A DNA stretch of 64,000 nucleotides, taken from assembly GCF_024362765.1 (NCBI RefSeq), contig NZ_CP093302.1, forward strand, positions 1,456,001 through 1,520,000, written 5' to 3'. This document shows positions 54,708 to 62,300 of this stretch, piece after piece (within the stretch, counting starts at the first letter, position 1; each line of letters opens with the position of its first letter). The DNA is from Alkalihalobacillus sp. LMS6 (GTDB lineage Bacteria; Bacillota; Bacilli; Bacillales; Bacillaceae_D). The position numbers and the translations under genes are program-made. The notes under the pieces are model-generated. The model worked only from the letters and a program-made list of their open reading frames with translations, did not search any database and was not told where the DNA came from.

Positions 54708-54709
54708 AT

Positions 54710-54734
54710 GTTTAATTGCATGTAGTGCGGGAAT
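54710..54734 (+). promoter_or_regulatory. Candidate sigma-B promoter of sodA
   Basis: GTTTAA (54710-54715), 13 bases, GGGAAT (54729-54734), close to GTTTAA-N12/14-GGGTAT. A sigma-A -10-like TATAAA overlaps downstream at 54737-54742. Confidence 0.45.
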
Positions 54735-54749
54735 AGTATAAATAGAAAG

Positions 54750-54767
54750 CGAATATGAGCATATTCG
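54750..54767 (+). repeat. Perfect inverted repeat in the sodA leader
   Basis: CGAATATGAGCATATTCG: two 8-base arms around AG, 15 bases after the promoter-like sequence and 75 bases before sodA. It could be an operator or an RNA hairpin; no T run follows, so it is not a terminator. Confidence 0.6.
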
Positions 54768-54842
54768 TTGCCGTTTACATGGTTAAATGGTAATCTAATT
54801 GAGAAACAAAATCAGTTTAGTTTTGGGAGGAGTTTTTAAGTT

Positions 54843-55451
54843 ATGGCTTACAAATTACCAGAATTACCTTATGCAGCAAATGCATTGGAACCACACATTG
54901 ATGAGCAAACAATGAACATTCACCACGGGAAACACCACAACACGTACGTAACGAACTTAAATGCCGCGTTAGAAGGTCATGAAGATCTTGCGAACAAAGA
55001 GATTGAAGATCTCGTTGCGAACTTAGATTCTGTACCAGAGAACATTCGTACAGCCGTTCGTAATAATGGCGGTGGACATGCTAACCACGCATTATTCTGG
55101 CAGTTACTAAGCCCGAATGGCGGCGGTGCTCCAACTGGTTCATTAGCAAACGATATCGATTCTACTTTTGGCAGCTTGGATGAATTTAAAACGAAATTTG
55201 CGGATGCAGCAAAAGGTCGTTTTGGTTCAGGTTGGGCTTGGCTCGTTGTAAACAATGGCAAGCTTGAAATTATGAGCACACCAAACCAAGATTCTCCACT
55301 TACAGAAGGAAAGACACCTGTTCTTGGATTAGACGTTTGGGAGCACGCTTACTACTTAAATTACCAAAATCGTCGTCCTGACTACATTGCAGCGTTCTGG
55401 AACGTAGTAAACTGGGATGAAGTTGCAAAGCGTTACGAAGCAGCAAAATAA
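54843..55451 (+). CDS. sodA: Manganese superoxide dismutase
   Basis: A 202-residue cytosolic enzyme that converts superoxide to oxygen and hydrogen peroxide. Metal ligands are His27 (NIHHGKHH), His in NHALFWQLL, and Asp and His in [24 protein letters not shown] and the Gln/Gly pattern favour Mn over Fe. ATG 54843 follows GGGAGGAG. The leader has a sigma-B-like promoter and a perfect palindrome. It ends in a strong terminator. In B. subtilis sodA is also in the yqg region. Confidence 0.96.
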   Translation: MAYKLPELPYAANALEPHIDEQTMNIHHGKHHNTYVTNLNAALEGHEDLANKEIEDLVANLDSVPENIRTAVRNNGGGHANHALFWQLLSPNGGGAPTGSLANDIDSTFGSLDEFKTKFADAAKGRFGSGWAWLVVNNGKLEIMSTPNQDSPLTEGKTPVLGLDVWEHAYYLNYQNRRPDYIAAFWNVVNWDEVAKRYEAAK

Positions 55452-55461
55452 TTGACGCAAA

Positions 55462-55496
55462 CAAAACCACAAGGATCATCCTTGTGGTTTTTTTGT
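55462..55496 (+). terminator. Terminator of sodA
   Basis: The stem AAAACCACAAGGAT / ATCCTTGTGGTTTT is followed by T residues. Confidence 0.93.
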
Positions 55497-55550
55497 ATAT
55501 GAACGAGTTAGAAAGTGACATACTACCTTCTAAGATGGGAGGGAATGAAG

Positions 55551-55703
55551 ATGAGTAATCAAGATAAAAAGAAAAATAACCAATTTAAAGAGAACAAAAA
55601 TCATGGCGAAAAAAGAACGGGTCGATTAAGCCAATTTAAAAACGAGTCTTCTCATGGAGAAGCGTTAGATGAGTATACGAATGCAAATCGCGAAAAGCTT
55701 TAA
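55551..55703 (+). CDS. Small hydrophilic protein of unknown function
   Basis: A 50-residue, Lys/Asn/Glu-rich protein without hydrophobic segment or cysteine (MSNQDKKKNN, FKNESSHGEALDEYTNANRE). I do not recognise the family; composition and size resemble minor spore or stress proteins, but this is a guess. ATG 55551 is chosen because GGGAGGG ends seven bases upstream; two further in-frame codons upstream are less likely. A terminator follows, supporting a real transcript. Confidence 0.6.
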   Translation: MSNQDKKKNNQFKENKNHGEKRTGRLSQFKNESSHGEALDEYTNANREKL

Positions 55704-55718
55704 TTGATTGCGAAAAGA

Positions 55719-55755
55719 AGAAAGGTGAATGTCATCATTTACCTTTCTTTTTTAT
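55719..55755 (+). terminator. Terminator of the small ORF
   Basis: The stem GAAAGGTGAATG / CATTTACCTTTC is followed by six T. Confidence 0.88.
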
Positions 55756-55816
55756 TGCCGAAATCCATGCATAGGCAAAAATGAAACAGACAAACTACTG
55801 TTAAGGTGGTGAGGTC

Positions 55817-57103
55817 ATGCCAAAAAAGTGGATGGACAGTATATTTGGACACGTTGTTGCTTCAAAAGATCTAAAATTATTATTATCCATTGGTGGACTT
55901 TATGCATTGAGCGTGGCTTTATCCAATACGTTTGTAAATGTTTTTTTGTGGAAACAATCTGGTCAATTTATCGATCTTGCTTTGTATAATTTAATGTCGG
56001 TCATTTTTCAACCGCTAGCGTTTTTAATTGCTGGCAAGTTATCAAAACACATTGACCGTGTTTATGTACTGCGTATCGGTGTTAGTTTGATGTCGTTGTT
56101 TTACATTTCCGTATTAGTGGTAGGGGAAAATGCGGCTCAATATTTATTACTGTTAGGTTCTTTACTTGGCCTAGGAACAGGTTTTTATTGGCTGGCGTTT
56201 AATGTATTAACATTTGAAGTGACAGAACCGGATACAAGAGATTTTTTTAATGGCTTTTTAGGCTTGTTAACATCATTCGCTGGAATGACAGGGCCTTTAA
56301 CAGCAGGGATTATGATTACTAAGCTTAATGGCTTTCAAGGCTACTTTTTAATCTTCGGGATTTCCTTAACGCTTTTTTTACTTGCGGTTATTTTAACGAT
56401 ATGGCTAGGGAAACGTCATGCAAAAGGGAAATTTGAAATCAAACAAGTGTTAAAAGAAAGAAAAGAAAATAAGGATTGGCGGAAAATTACGTGGGCACAT
56501 GTGACTCAGGGCTTAAGAGAAGGTACCTTTGTGTTTGTTATTGTTGTTTGGGTCTACATTGTCACCAATAATGAACTTGCGTTAGGTACGTACGGCTTAG
56601 TGACGTCAGGAACCCAATTTATTTTTTACTACTTAACAGCACGATTGCTCAGAGTGGCTTATCGAAAGAAAGCAATTCTTATTGGCGGTCTAATGCTTTA
56701 CGGAGCTATTTTCTTGTTGCTATTTAACTTAACGTTTCCAAAATTAATTGTGTATGGCATTATTATTTCAATCGCTTACCCACTATTACTTATTCCGTAC
56801 GTATCGTTAACGTATGATGTGATTGGAAAAGCGCACCGTGCAGCGGACTTAAGAGTCGAGTACATCATTGTTCGAGAATGGTTTTTGAACATAGGTAGAA
56901 TTGCCTCAATCCTGTTATTTATCGCAGTAATCTCGATTTTCCCCGAGGAACAATCGATTCCTTACATTCTTCTTGTAGTAGGGTCTGGGCATATGTGGAT
57001 TTACTTTTTTATTAAACACATTAACCAACCCACAAGGCCTCCAGAACCAATGCCGAATGTAAGTCAATCGGAAGGGGAAAACAGTCCTGATAAAACTGTG
57101 TAA
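55817..57103 (+). CDS. yqgE: MFS-type membrane transporter YqgE
   Basis: A 428-residue protein with 11-12 predicted membrane helices of the major facilitator superfamily. The loop after helix 2 has KLSKHIDRVYVLRIG, a variant of the MFS motif A; the cytosolic middle loop is basic (KQVLKERKENKDWRK). The substrate is unknown. Located upstream of pbpA as in B. subtilis yqgE. ATG 55817 follows AAGGTGGTGAGG. Confidence 0.85.
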   Translation: MPKKWMDSIFGHVVASKDLKLLLSIGGLYALSVALSNTFVNVFLWKQSGQFIDLALYNLMSVIFQPLAFLIAGKLSKHIDRVYVLRIGVSLMSLFYISVLVVGENAAQYLLLLGSLLGLGTGFYWLAFNVLTFEVTEPDTRDFFNGFLGLLTSFAGMTGPLTAGIMITKLNGFQGYFLIFGISLTLFLLAVILTIWLGKRHAKGKFEIKQVLKERKENKDWRKITWAHVTQGLREGTFVFVIVVWVYIVTNNELALGTYGLVTSGTQFIFYYLTARLLRVAYRKKAILIGGLMLYGAIFLLLFNLTFPKLIVYGIIISIAYPLLLIPYVSLTYDVIGKAHRAADLRVEYIIVREWFLNIGRIASILLFIAVISIFPEEQSIPYILLVVGSGHMWIYFFIKHINQPTRPPEPMPNVSQSEGENSPDKTV

Positions 57104-57117
57104 AATCTCTACATTCT

Positions 57118-57146
57118 TTGACAGGGTTCGCTTTCTACTCTATAAT
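57118..57146 (+). promoter_or_regulatory. Consensus sigma-A promoter of the 6S-like RNA
   Basis: TTGACA (57118-57123), 17 bases, TATAAT (57141-57146): fully consensus, the strongest promoter in the window. Confidence 0.92.
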
Positions 57147-57150
57147 AAGG

Positions 57151-57340
57151 ATTGTATTACCTGCCGTGTCCGTAAGCTTTTTATGCTTTGAACCTTGAAT
57201 GTTAAAAGGGAGTTTTACATGAGTAGAGCAACGCTAAGCTAGCTTGTACTGGACAGCGAAACTCTAACTGCGAACACCCACCTACCAAAGTAGGTTCGTA
57301 AAGCATTCATTTGCAACGGCACAAGCGGGTATGACTACTT
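57151..57340 (+). ncRNA. ssrS: 6S RNA-like non-coding RNA (ssrS type)
   Basis: A non-coding unit between a consensus promoter and a terminator. TACCTGC (57158-57164) pairs with GCGGGTA (57325-57331) and the adjacent GTGTC with GGCAC, giving a closing stem; ATGCTTTGAACC (57183-57194) pairs with GGTTCGTAAAGCAT (57293-57306). GTCCGTAAGC after the closing stem, the palindrome AAGCTAGCTT at the distal end, and CTGCGAACAC followed by a small hairpin CCTACCAAAGTAGG correspond in order to features of E. coli 6S RNA. 6S RNA binds sigma-A RNA polymerase in stationary phase. The identification is by structure comparison from memory and not certain; a leader of pbpA is the alternative. Confidence 0.68.
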
Positions 57341-57348
57341 AAATTGAA

Positions 57349-57375
57349 GGCATCCGGAGTTCGGGTGTCTTTTTA
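57349..57375 (+). terminator. Terminator of the 6S-like RNA
   Basis: GGCATCCG / CGGGTGTC with loop GAGT and G-U pairs is followed by five T, 28 bases before pbpA. Confidence 0.75.
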
Positions 57376-57402
57376 CCTGTAATAGATCAGGGAGGTTGTC
57401 AA

Positions 57403-59502
57403 ATGGGAGAAACGAAAAATAAAAAGAAACACCATGTGTCATTGCGGTTAAACATTTTATTCCTTGCTGTTTTCTTGTTGTTTTCTGCCTTAATATTGCG
57501 ACTAGGGCTTGTCCAAATTGTGAATGGGGAAGAGTATGAGGAAGAGTTGACGCATGTATCGAACCAAACCGCATTAATCGATGCACCACGCGGAATTTTT
57601 ACTGACCGCTACGGTTACCCGCTTGTTGAAAACAGCTTAGAGCTTTCTGTTACATACACAAACCCAGGCAACCAAAGCGCCGGTGACATGATTGAATTAG
57701 CAGAAGATTTAACGCAGTTTATTGAAGTGGACACAGAAAATTTACGTGATCGAGACAAAAGAGAATATTACTACACTTCTTTAGAGCCGGAAGAGCGTAG
57801 AGAGTTAATAGCAGATATTGATTATGATGAAGATGATGAAACAAGTGAATATCAACGGATGATTGATGCGATTAGCGATGATATGATCGCTGGCTATTCT
57901 GAAGAAGAAGAGCAAGTTATTGCAGTCTTCTCTCATATGTTAAGAGGATCAAGCGGGTCTCCACAACGTATAAAGCAAGGTTTATCAGATGAAGAAGCAC
58001 CAAAACTAGCTGAACACCTTGACCGCTTACCGAATATTAACATTCAAAGAGACTCGGTGCGTGAATATGTTTATGGAGAAACGTTAGATAGCGTTTTTGG
58101 GAATGTTGGACCAATCCCTTCTGAGGAAGTAGATAGCTATTTATCAAAGGGATACATGCGCTCTGACTTAGTTGGAACAAGCTTCTTAGAAAATCAGTAT
58201 GAAGATGTTTTACGTGGTCAAAAAGCAGAGGTCGTGCGCACACAAACCCGTGAAGGAAATGGACCGTTGGAACAAGTTATTGAAGAAACAGAAGGAAGCC
58301 GTGGCAATGACTTAGTATTAAGTATTGACATGGAGTTTCAGCAAAAGCTTGATGACATTGTCGAATCACGAGTAATGAGTAATACAGGGATCTTCAGAGA
58401 AAATGCGTCTTCCTATGTTGTGGTGATGGATCCAAAAACAGGCGATATTTTAGGGATGAGTGGTTATGAGAAGCGACCTGGAGAAGAGGGGAGTATTAAT
58501 CCTCTGCCAGCATTTCAAAGTGGATATGAAGTAGGGTCGGTTATTAAGGGTGCTTCTGTGTTAACTGGCCTTCATGAAGGGGTAATAAGTCGAGGATCAG
58601 TTATAAATGACCGTACGCTTCGATTTGCTGGAACCGCCGATAAAGGGTCGATAAGCACAATGGGACCGGTAGACACCCGTGAGGCAATGGCTCGTTCTTC
58701 TAACGTATACATGTTCTATATTGCGATGAGAATGGCTGATTATGATTATGATAGCCAGCCGGGAGATAGAGCCAATATCTTTGGACCATCTAAAGCTACA
58801 GATGTTTTAGATGATGTCAAATATTATTTCAATCAATTTGGTTTAGGTGTTGAGACTGGTATAGACTTACCTAGAGAATCAACAGGAATTGTCTCAAATG
58901 AAGCTAGAGACCCAGGTAACTTACTTGACTTTATGATTGGTCAGTATGATACGTATACAACGCTACAACTGGCTCAATACATTAGTACAATCGCTAACGA
59001 TGGGGTTCGAATGCGTCCGCGATTAGTAACAGAAATTATGGAGCCGAATCCAAATGGGGAAGGCGAGAGTACAATTGTACGTGCGAATAAACCAGAAGTG
59101 TTAAATACGTTAGATATGAGTCAAGGAGATATTTCTTATGTTCAAGAAACGCTTAGAGGTGTAGTAAGTCGTAATGACGGAACGGCTAATAATAACATTA
59201 ATTTTAGCGTGCCTGTAGCCGCAAAAACAGGTACCGCGCAAACATCCATTTATGAAGAGGGACAAAAGGTAGCAGATACAAACAATTTAAGTTTTGTTGG
59301 TTACGCCCCTTATGATGATCCAGAAATTGCATTCGCGGTAATGACGCCTGATACAACAATCGCTCAAACTAATTCAAGCAGAATATCACAACAAATTAGT
59401 GCTGATTTAGTTGATGCCTATTTTGACCTCCAAGACGACCGAAATGGCCCAGAAGAAGTCGATTCTGTCGTTGAAGAAGTGGATTTGTTTGAAGAACAAT
59501 AG
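57403..59502 (+). CDS. pbpA: Class B penicillin-binding protein (PbpA, PBP2-type transpeptidase)
   Basis: A D,D-transpeptidase for peptidoglycan cross-linking in lateral wall (rod shape) synthesis. The 699-residue protein has one N-terminal membrane helix (about 17-37), a dimerisation/pedestal domain, and the transpeptidase domain with catalytic Ser in GSVIKGAS (SxxK, near residue 380), SSN in ARSSNVYM (near 431) and KTGTAQT (near 608). The acidic tail (VVEEVDLFEEQ) and acidic linker are marked. ATG 57403 follows GGGAGG. It follows a terminated ncRNA, so its own promoter is unclear. Confidence 0.93.
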   Translation: MGETKNKKKHHVSLRLNILFLAVFLLFSALILRLGLVQIVNGEEYEEELTHVSNQTALIDAPRGIFTDRYGYPLVENSLELSVTYTNPGNQSAGDMIELAEDLTQFIEVDTENLRDRDKREYYYTSLEPEERRELIADIDYDEDDETSEYQRMIDAISDDMIAGYSEEEEQVIAVFSHMLRGSSGSPQRIKQGLSDEEAPKLAEHLDRLPNINIQRDSVREYVYGETLDSVFGNVGPIPSEEVDSYLSKGYMRSDLVGTSFLENQYEDVLRGQKAEVVRTQTREGNGPLEQVIEETEGSRGNDLVLSIDMEFQQKLDDIVESRVMSNTGIFRENASSYVVVMDPKTGDILGMSGYEKRPGEEGSINPLPAFQSGYEVGSVIKGASVLTGLHEGVISRGSVINDRTLRFAGTADKGSISTMGPVDTREAMARSSNVYMFYIAMRMADYDYDSQPGDRANIFGPSKATDVLDDVKYYFNQFGLGVETGIDLPRESTGIVSNEARDPGNLLDFMIGQYDTYTTLQLAQYISTIANDGVRMRPRLVTEIMEPNPNGEGESTIVRANKPEVLNTLDMSQGDISYVQETLRGVVSRNDGTANNNINFSVPVAAKTGTAQTSIYEEGQKVADTNNLSFVGYAPYDDPEIAFAVMTPDTTIAQTNSSRISQQISADLVDAYFDLQDDRNGPEEVDSVVEEVDLFEEQ

Positions 59503-59512
59503 AAGATAAAAT

Positions 59513-59551
59513 AAAAGCTGTGCACCAAATAACTTGGCGCACAGCTTTTCT
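59513..59551. terminator. Terminator of pbpA
   Basis: The stem AAAAGCTGTGC / GCACAGCTTTT can also end the convergent minus-strand transcript. Confidence 0.85.
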
Positions 59552-59627
59552 ACGTTTAAATGTAGGAATTTGTATGAATAAGAAGGATTATCTCTGTAAG
59601 TGTCGAATAATCAATTCTAAACACATG

Positions 59628-60101
59628 TTAAAAGAATTCATCTACGACTTCAGACAAGCTCATTTCACTTGTTAATTCCCCTGTAACTTGAGGACGTAAA
59701 TCGTTTGATAATCCGCGGTTATCCACTTCTTCATAGAAGTCATATGCACTGTCCACGATCCCTGCATCTTCAAGCATTTCACCAACGTCAATGCTCGTCA
59801 TACCAGGAACGACATGAAGAATGGTACGATAGGCGATTTGCTCATCGTTTTCACTTTGCTCTTCATTAGACGATTCGTCTTCTGTTTGTTGAGCTGTAGC
59901 GAGCTGTGCTTCTAATTCATCCCACGTCTCTTGCGTTTCAACGGCATATCCATTTTCCTGTAAATGATTGACCATCTCTTCTTCGGTAAAATCCGTACTA
60001 GATGAGACTTCTGTATCGCTTCCAATGAAATATGTGGCACCTAATACGCCAGAAGCTACAAGCAACCCTCCAGCAAAACTACGAATTGTTTTACGCGTCA
60101 T
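59628..60101 (-). CDS. Membrane-anchored YceG/MltG-like protein without catalytic domain
   Basis: A 157-residue protein with an N-terminal membrane segment (about 8-26), an acidic, Gln/Glu-rich linker and a C-terminal part (about 95-155: ILHVVPGMTSIDVGEML, DAGIVDSAYDFYEEV, VTGELTSEMSLSEVV) that resembles the LysM-like subdomain of the endolytic transglycosylase MltG/YceG. The catalytic domain is absent. It starts inside the end of the upstream gene (11-base overlap). A function in wall synthesis is suggested by pbpA next door, but this is inference. Confidence 0.68.
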   Translation of the reverse strand: MTRKTIRSFAGGLLVASGVLGATYFIGSDTEVSSSTDFTEEEMVNHLQENGYAVETQETWDELEAQLATAQQTEDESSNEEQSENDEQIAYRTILHVVPGMTSIDVGEMLEDAGIVDSAYDFYEEVDNRGLSNDLRPQVTGELTSEMSLSEVVDEFF

Positions 60102-60474
60102 TAGCTACTTTCGTCCTTTCTTCTGATAATGAATCAAGGTAAGGGGCTAAGAGTCGATCTACTTCATGAGGCTCTAAAGCTGTTTCGATAGCAATTCCTT
60201 CTGTTGAATAGCCACGCTTATGCAAATCTAATATTTCCCTTAGTAACTGTTGGTGTGAATTCGAGCGATTTTGTTGAGTCGCATCTTTAGCTGCAATTTC
60301 TGCGTCCAACTCCATGTTTCGTACTTGATTTTTTACTTGATGGAGCTCTTGCATAAAGGAAATTGATAAATGCTCAATTTGATCTTCTATCTTTGAACCT
60401 TTGTCTTCTTTAACAAAAGAAACAATAAGTAGCACAATGGCTGTTCCAAGCAAGAGCGCTAACATCCATTCCAT
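60091..60474 (-). CDS. Membrane-anchored coiled-coil protein with HTH-like tail
   Basis: A 127-residue protein: N-terminal membrane helix (about 3-20), a coiled coil (about 30-70) and a C-terminal helical segment (ILDLHKRGYSTEGIAIETALEPHEVDRLL, split here) that looks like an HTH of the DUF6115/SwrB-like type. ATG 60474 follows GGAGGG. It overlaps the next gene by 11 bases, so the two form a bicistron. I cannot name the family with certainty. Confidence 0.68.
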   Translation of the reverse strand: MEWMLALLLGTAIVLLIVSFVKEDKGSKIEDQIEHLSISFMQELHQVKNQVRNMELDAEIAAKDATQQNRSNSHQQLLREILDLHKRGYSTEGIAIETALEPHEVDRLLAPYLDSLSEERTKVANDA

Positions 60475-60642
60475 AATATTTGTTCCCTCCTACGGATTGT
60501 TCTCGCACCCTCCATTATACATGATTTTAAGACGGTTTCATTAAGATAAATAAAAATTACCCATTCATGCGTCATTTTTTGACACCTTTAGTCATAATCT
60601 CTTTCATACAGATCTTTCTACTAATTGAGGAGGTGAGAACAC

Positions 60643-60741
60643 TTGCTAATACTGATGAAAAGCGGTTTACAAAAACATACAATTTGCACTCATTGTGGAA
60701 AGGAGCTGAACACAGTATGCTTAATAGACAAAGAAAGATGA
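60643..60741 (+). CDS. Possible tiny CxxC protein
   Basis: A 32-codon frame starting at TTG 60643, six bases after a consensus GAGGAGGTGA site. The product contains TICTHCGKELNTVC, a zinc-ribbon knuckle-like CxxC plus a third Cys, reminiscent of the YhfH family of very small proteins. The surrounding 315-base gap (60475-60789) holds no other gene. A TTGACA sequence at about 60579 could be a -35, but its -10 is poor. Confidence 0.4.
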   Translation: MLILMKSGLQKHTICTHCGKELNTVCLIDKER

Positions 60742-60789
60742 CATAAAACAGATTTGGCTATTTAATTTACTGACTGAAGGGGCGGTTGT

Positions 60790-61470
60790 ATGCAAACGAG
60801 CAAACATATATCAAACATTTTCTATTCAATTGGGACAAAGCCCATTTTCACTGTAGATATTCATTTACGATTGCGGACTACACTTCATTCTCAGCACTTA
60901 TCTAAAATTGGGTTATGGTATGACGGTAAGACAACGTGGGTAGGGGATGAAGGATGGATCGTTAATGCTGCCTTCTCAAGAACAAACGAAGTGATTGTGA
61001 GCCAAGCCTATCATAGAGGATTAAACCTTAAAATTACGATTCGTGATGAGTCTTTACAAAGTGAACTAGGAGTTAAGCGATCTATTACAATTAAAAATGA
61101 AAGTCATCAGTCAAGAGACTTTAAGCTGCTTTCTCAACAGGTTACGTGTACTCAAGATGGTTTATCATTTTATTCTCCAGCTGAACGCGCACTAATTCAT
61201 TATTCAGATGAAAAATATTCTTTATTTTCTATACAAATGAGCAAGGCGCAATTCATTCATTATGGCGTAGGGGCTATGAATCAAATATGGAACGATCCAC
61301 TAGGTAAGTTATTTTTCTCTCCATTTTCGGCAACAAAAACAGAGAGTGTGATTGTTTGTGCATGCTCACTGCCTGCAAACGAAACAATTGGAGCATCCAT
61401 TGTTCAAATGAGTAGTGACAATATGGGGCATTTAAAACGATCGAACCACCTTCTGCAGCAAAGTGTTTAA
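60790..61470 (+). CDS. Protein of unknown function, beta-rich
   Basis: A 226-residue soluble protein without signal peptide or membrane helix. Alternating polar/hydrophobic strands (TVDIHLRLRTTLHS, LNLKITIRDESL, RSITIKNESHQS) suggest a beta-sandwich like the N-terminal domains of some glycoside hydrolases, but no catalytic domain is present and I do not recognise the family. ATG 60790 follows AAGGGGCGG. It is not obviously co-transcribed with its neighbours. Confidence 0.7.
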   Translation: MQTSKHISNIFYSIGTKPIFTVDIHLRLRTTLHSQHLSKIGLWYDGKTTWVGDEGWIVNAAFSRTNEVIVSQAYHRGLNLKITIRDESLQSELGVKRSITIKNESHQSRDFKLLSQQVTCTQDGLSFYSPAERALIHYSDEKYSLFSIQMSKAQFIHYGVGAMNQIWNDPLGKLFFSPFSATKTESVIVCACSLPANETIGASIVQMSSDNMGHLKRSNHLLQQSV

Positions 61471-61477
61471 ATAAGTC

Positions 61478-61506
61478 TTGATTTTCGTGGTGGCTTTTGC
61501 TATTCT
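61478..61506 (+). promoter_or_regulatory. Sigma-A promoter of rpmG
   Basis: TTGATT (61478-61483), 17 bases, TATTCT (61501-61506). No Zur-box-like sequence is present. Confidence 0.75.
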
Positions 61507-61542
61507 ATGTAAGTATGTAAGACGAGTTTGGAGGGATAGCAT

Positions 61543-61692
61543 ATGCGTGTTCAAGTTACTTTAGCTTGTACAGAAAACGGTGACCGTAGTTATATTACGA
61601 CTAAAAACAAGCGCACAAACCCAGAGCGTATTGAACTTAAGAAATATAATCCGCGTTTAAAGCGCCATACACTTCATCGTGAAACAAAGTAA
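61543..61692 (+). CDS. rpmG: Large-subunit ribosomal protein L33, cysteine-poor form
   Basis: A 49-residue protein of the 50S subunit ([20 protein letters not shown], ending [11 protein letters not shown]). The usual zinc-binding L33 has two CxxC pairs; here the first is CxxN (ACTENG) and the second is absent (YNPRLKRH), so it should not bind zinc (C- form). ATG 61543 follows GGAGGG. The place upstream of yqgN matches B. subtilis rpmGA, which in contrast keeps cysteines as I remember it. A terminator follows. Confidence 0.95.
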   Translation: MRVQVTLACTENGDRSYITTKNKRTNPERIELKKYNPRLKRHTLHRETK

Positions 61693-61721
61693 GCAGTCGG
61701 ATTTACCGCTGCTTCTTTTTA
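61690..61721 (+). terminator. Terminator of rpmG
   Basis: AAGCAG ... CTGCTT with inner GG/CC pairs is followed by CTTTTT. Confidence 0.7.
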
Positions 61722-61748
61722 TTGCATTTTTTAGAGTGAGGGGATTGT

Positions 61749-62300
61749 GTGTCAAAAAAAGACGAACGTCAACGTATTTCGGAACGTCTTAAGCAAATGG
61801 AGAAAACTGAGTATTTAGAACGATCGGCAAATCTTGCAAATCGTTTGTTTAACACGCGAGCGTGGCAAGAGGCAGATCGAATTGGCTTGACCTATTCTCA
61901 TTTTCCAGAGGTGGATACGTTGTCAATTATTACGCATGCGCTTACGATAGGTAAACGTGTTGCTTTACCAAGAACGACAATGCGTGATCGAACGATGGCG
62001 TTTTATACGATAGAAGGCTTTAATGATTTAGAACGGCGGTCATACGGTTTGTACGAGCCTAAAATGGATGCCTGTTCATATGTTGCGCCTGATGAACTGG
62101 ACTTATTGTTAGTTCCTGGCGTAGCTTTTACGACAAACGGCTATCGTTTAGGAATGGGTGGAGGCTTTTACGACCGCTATTTACCTAAAGTTAAGGGAGC
62201 GACTATATCGCTATGTTTTAAGGAGCAGCTTGTTCAATCTCTTTCAATAGAGTCTCATGACTTCCCAGTTAATGTCGTCATTAGTGAGGAAATCCTATGA
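61749..62300 (+). CDS. yqgN: 5-formyltetrahydrofolate cyclo-ligase
   Basis: An ATP-dependent enzyme that converts 5-formyl-THF to 5,10-methenyl-THF, recycling inhibitory folate. The 183-residue protein has the family motifs VALPRTTMRDRTMAFY, DLLLVPGVAFTTNGYRLGMGGG-FYDRYL (split here), and N-terminal basic residues. The start is GTG 61749 after GAGGGG. The last four bases overlap the next start (ATGA). Confidence 0.92.
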   Translation: MSKKDERQRISERLKQMEKTEYLERSANLANRLFNTRAWQEADRIGLTYSHFPEVDTLSIITHALTIGKRVALPRTTMRDRTMAFYTIEGFNDLERRSYGLYEPKMDACSYVAPDELDLLLVPGVAFTTNGYRLGMGGGFYDRYLPKVKGATISLCFKEQLVQSLSIESHDFPVNVVISEEIL

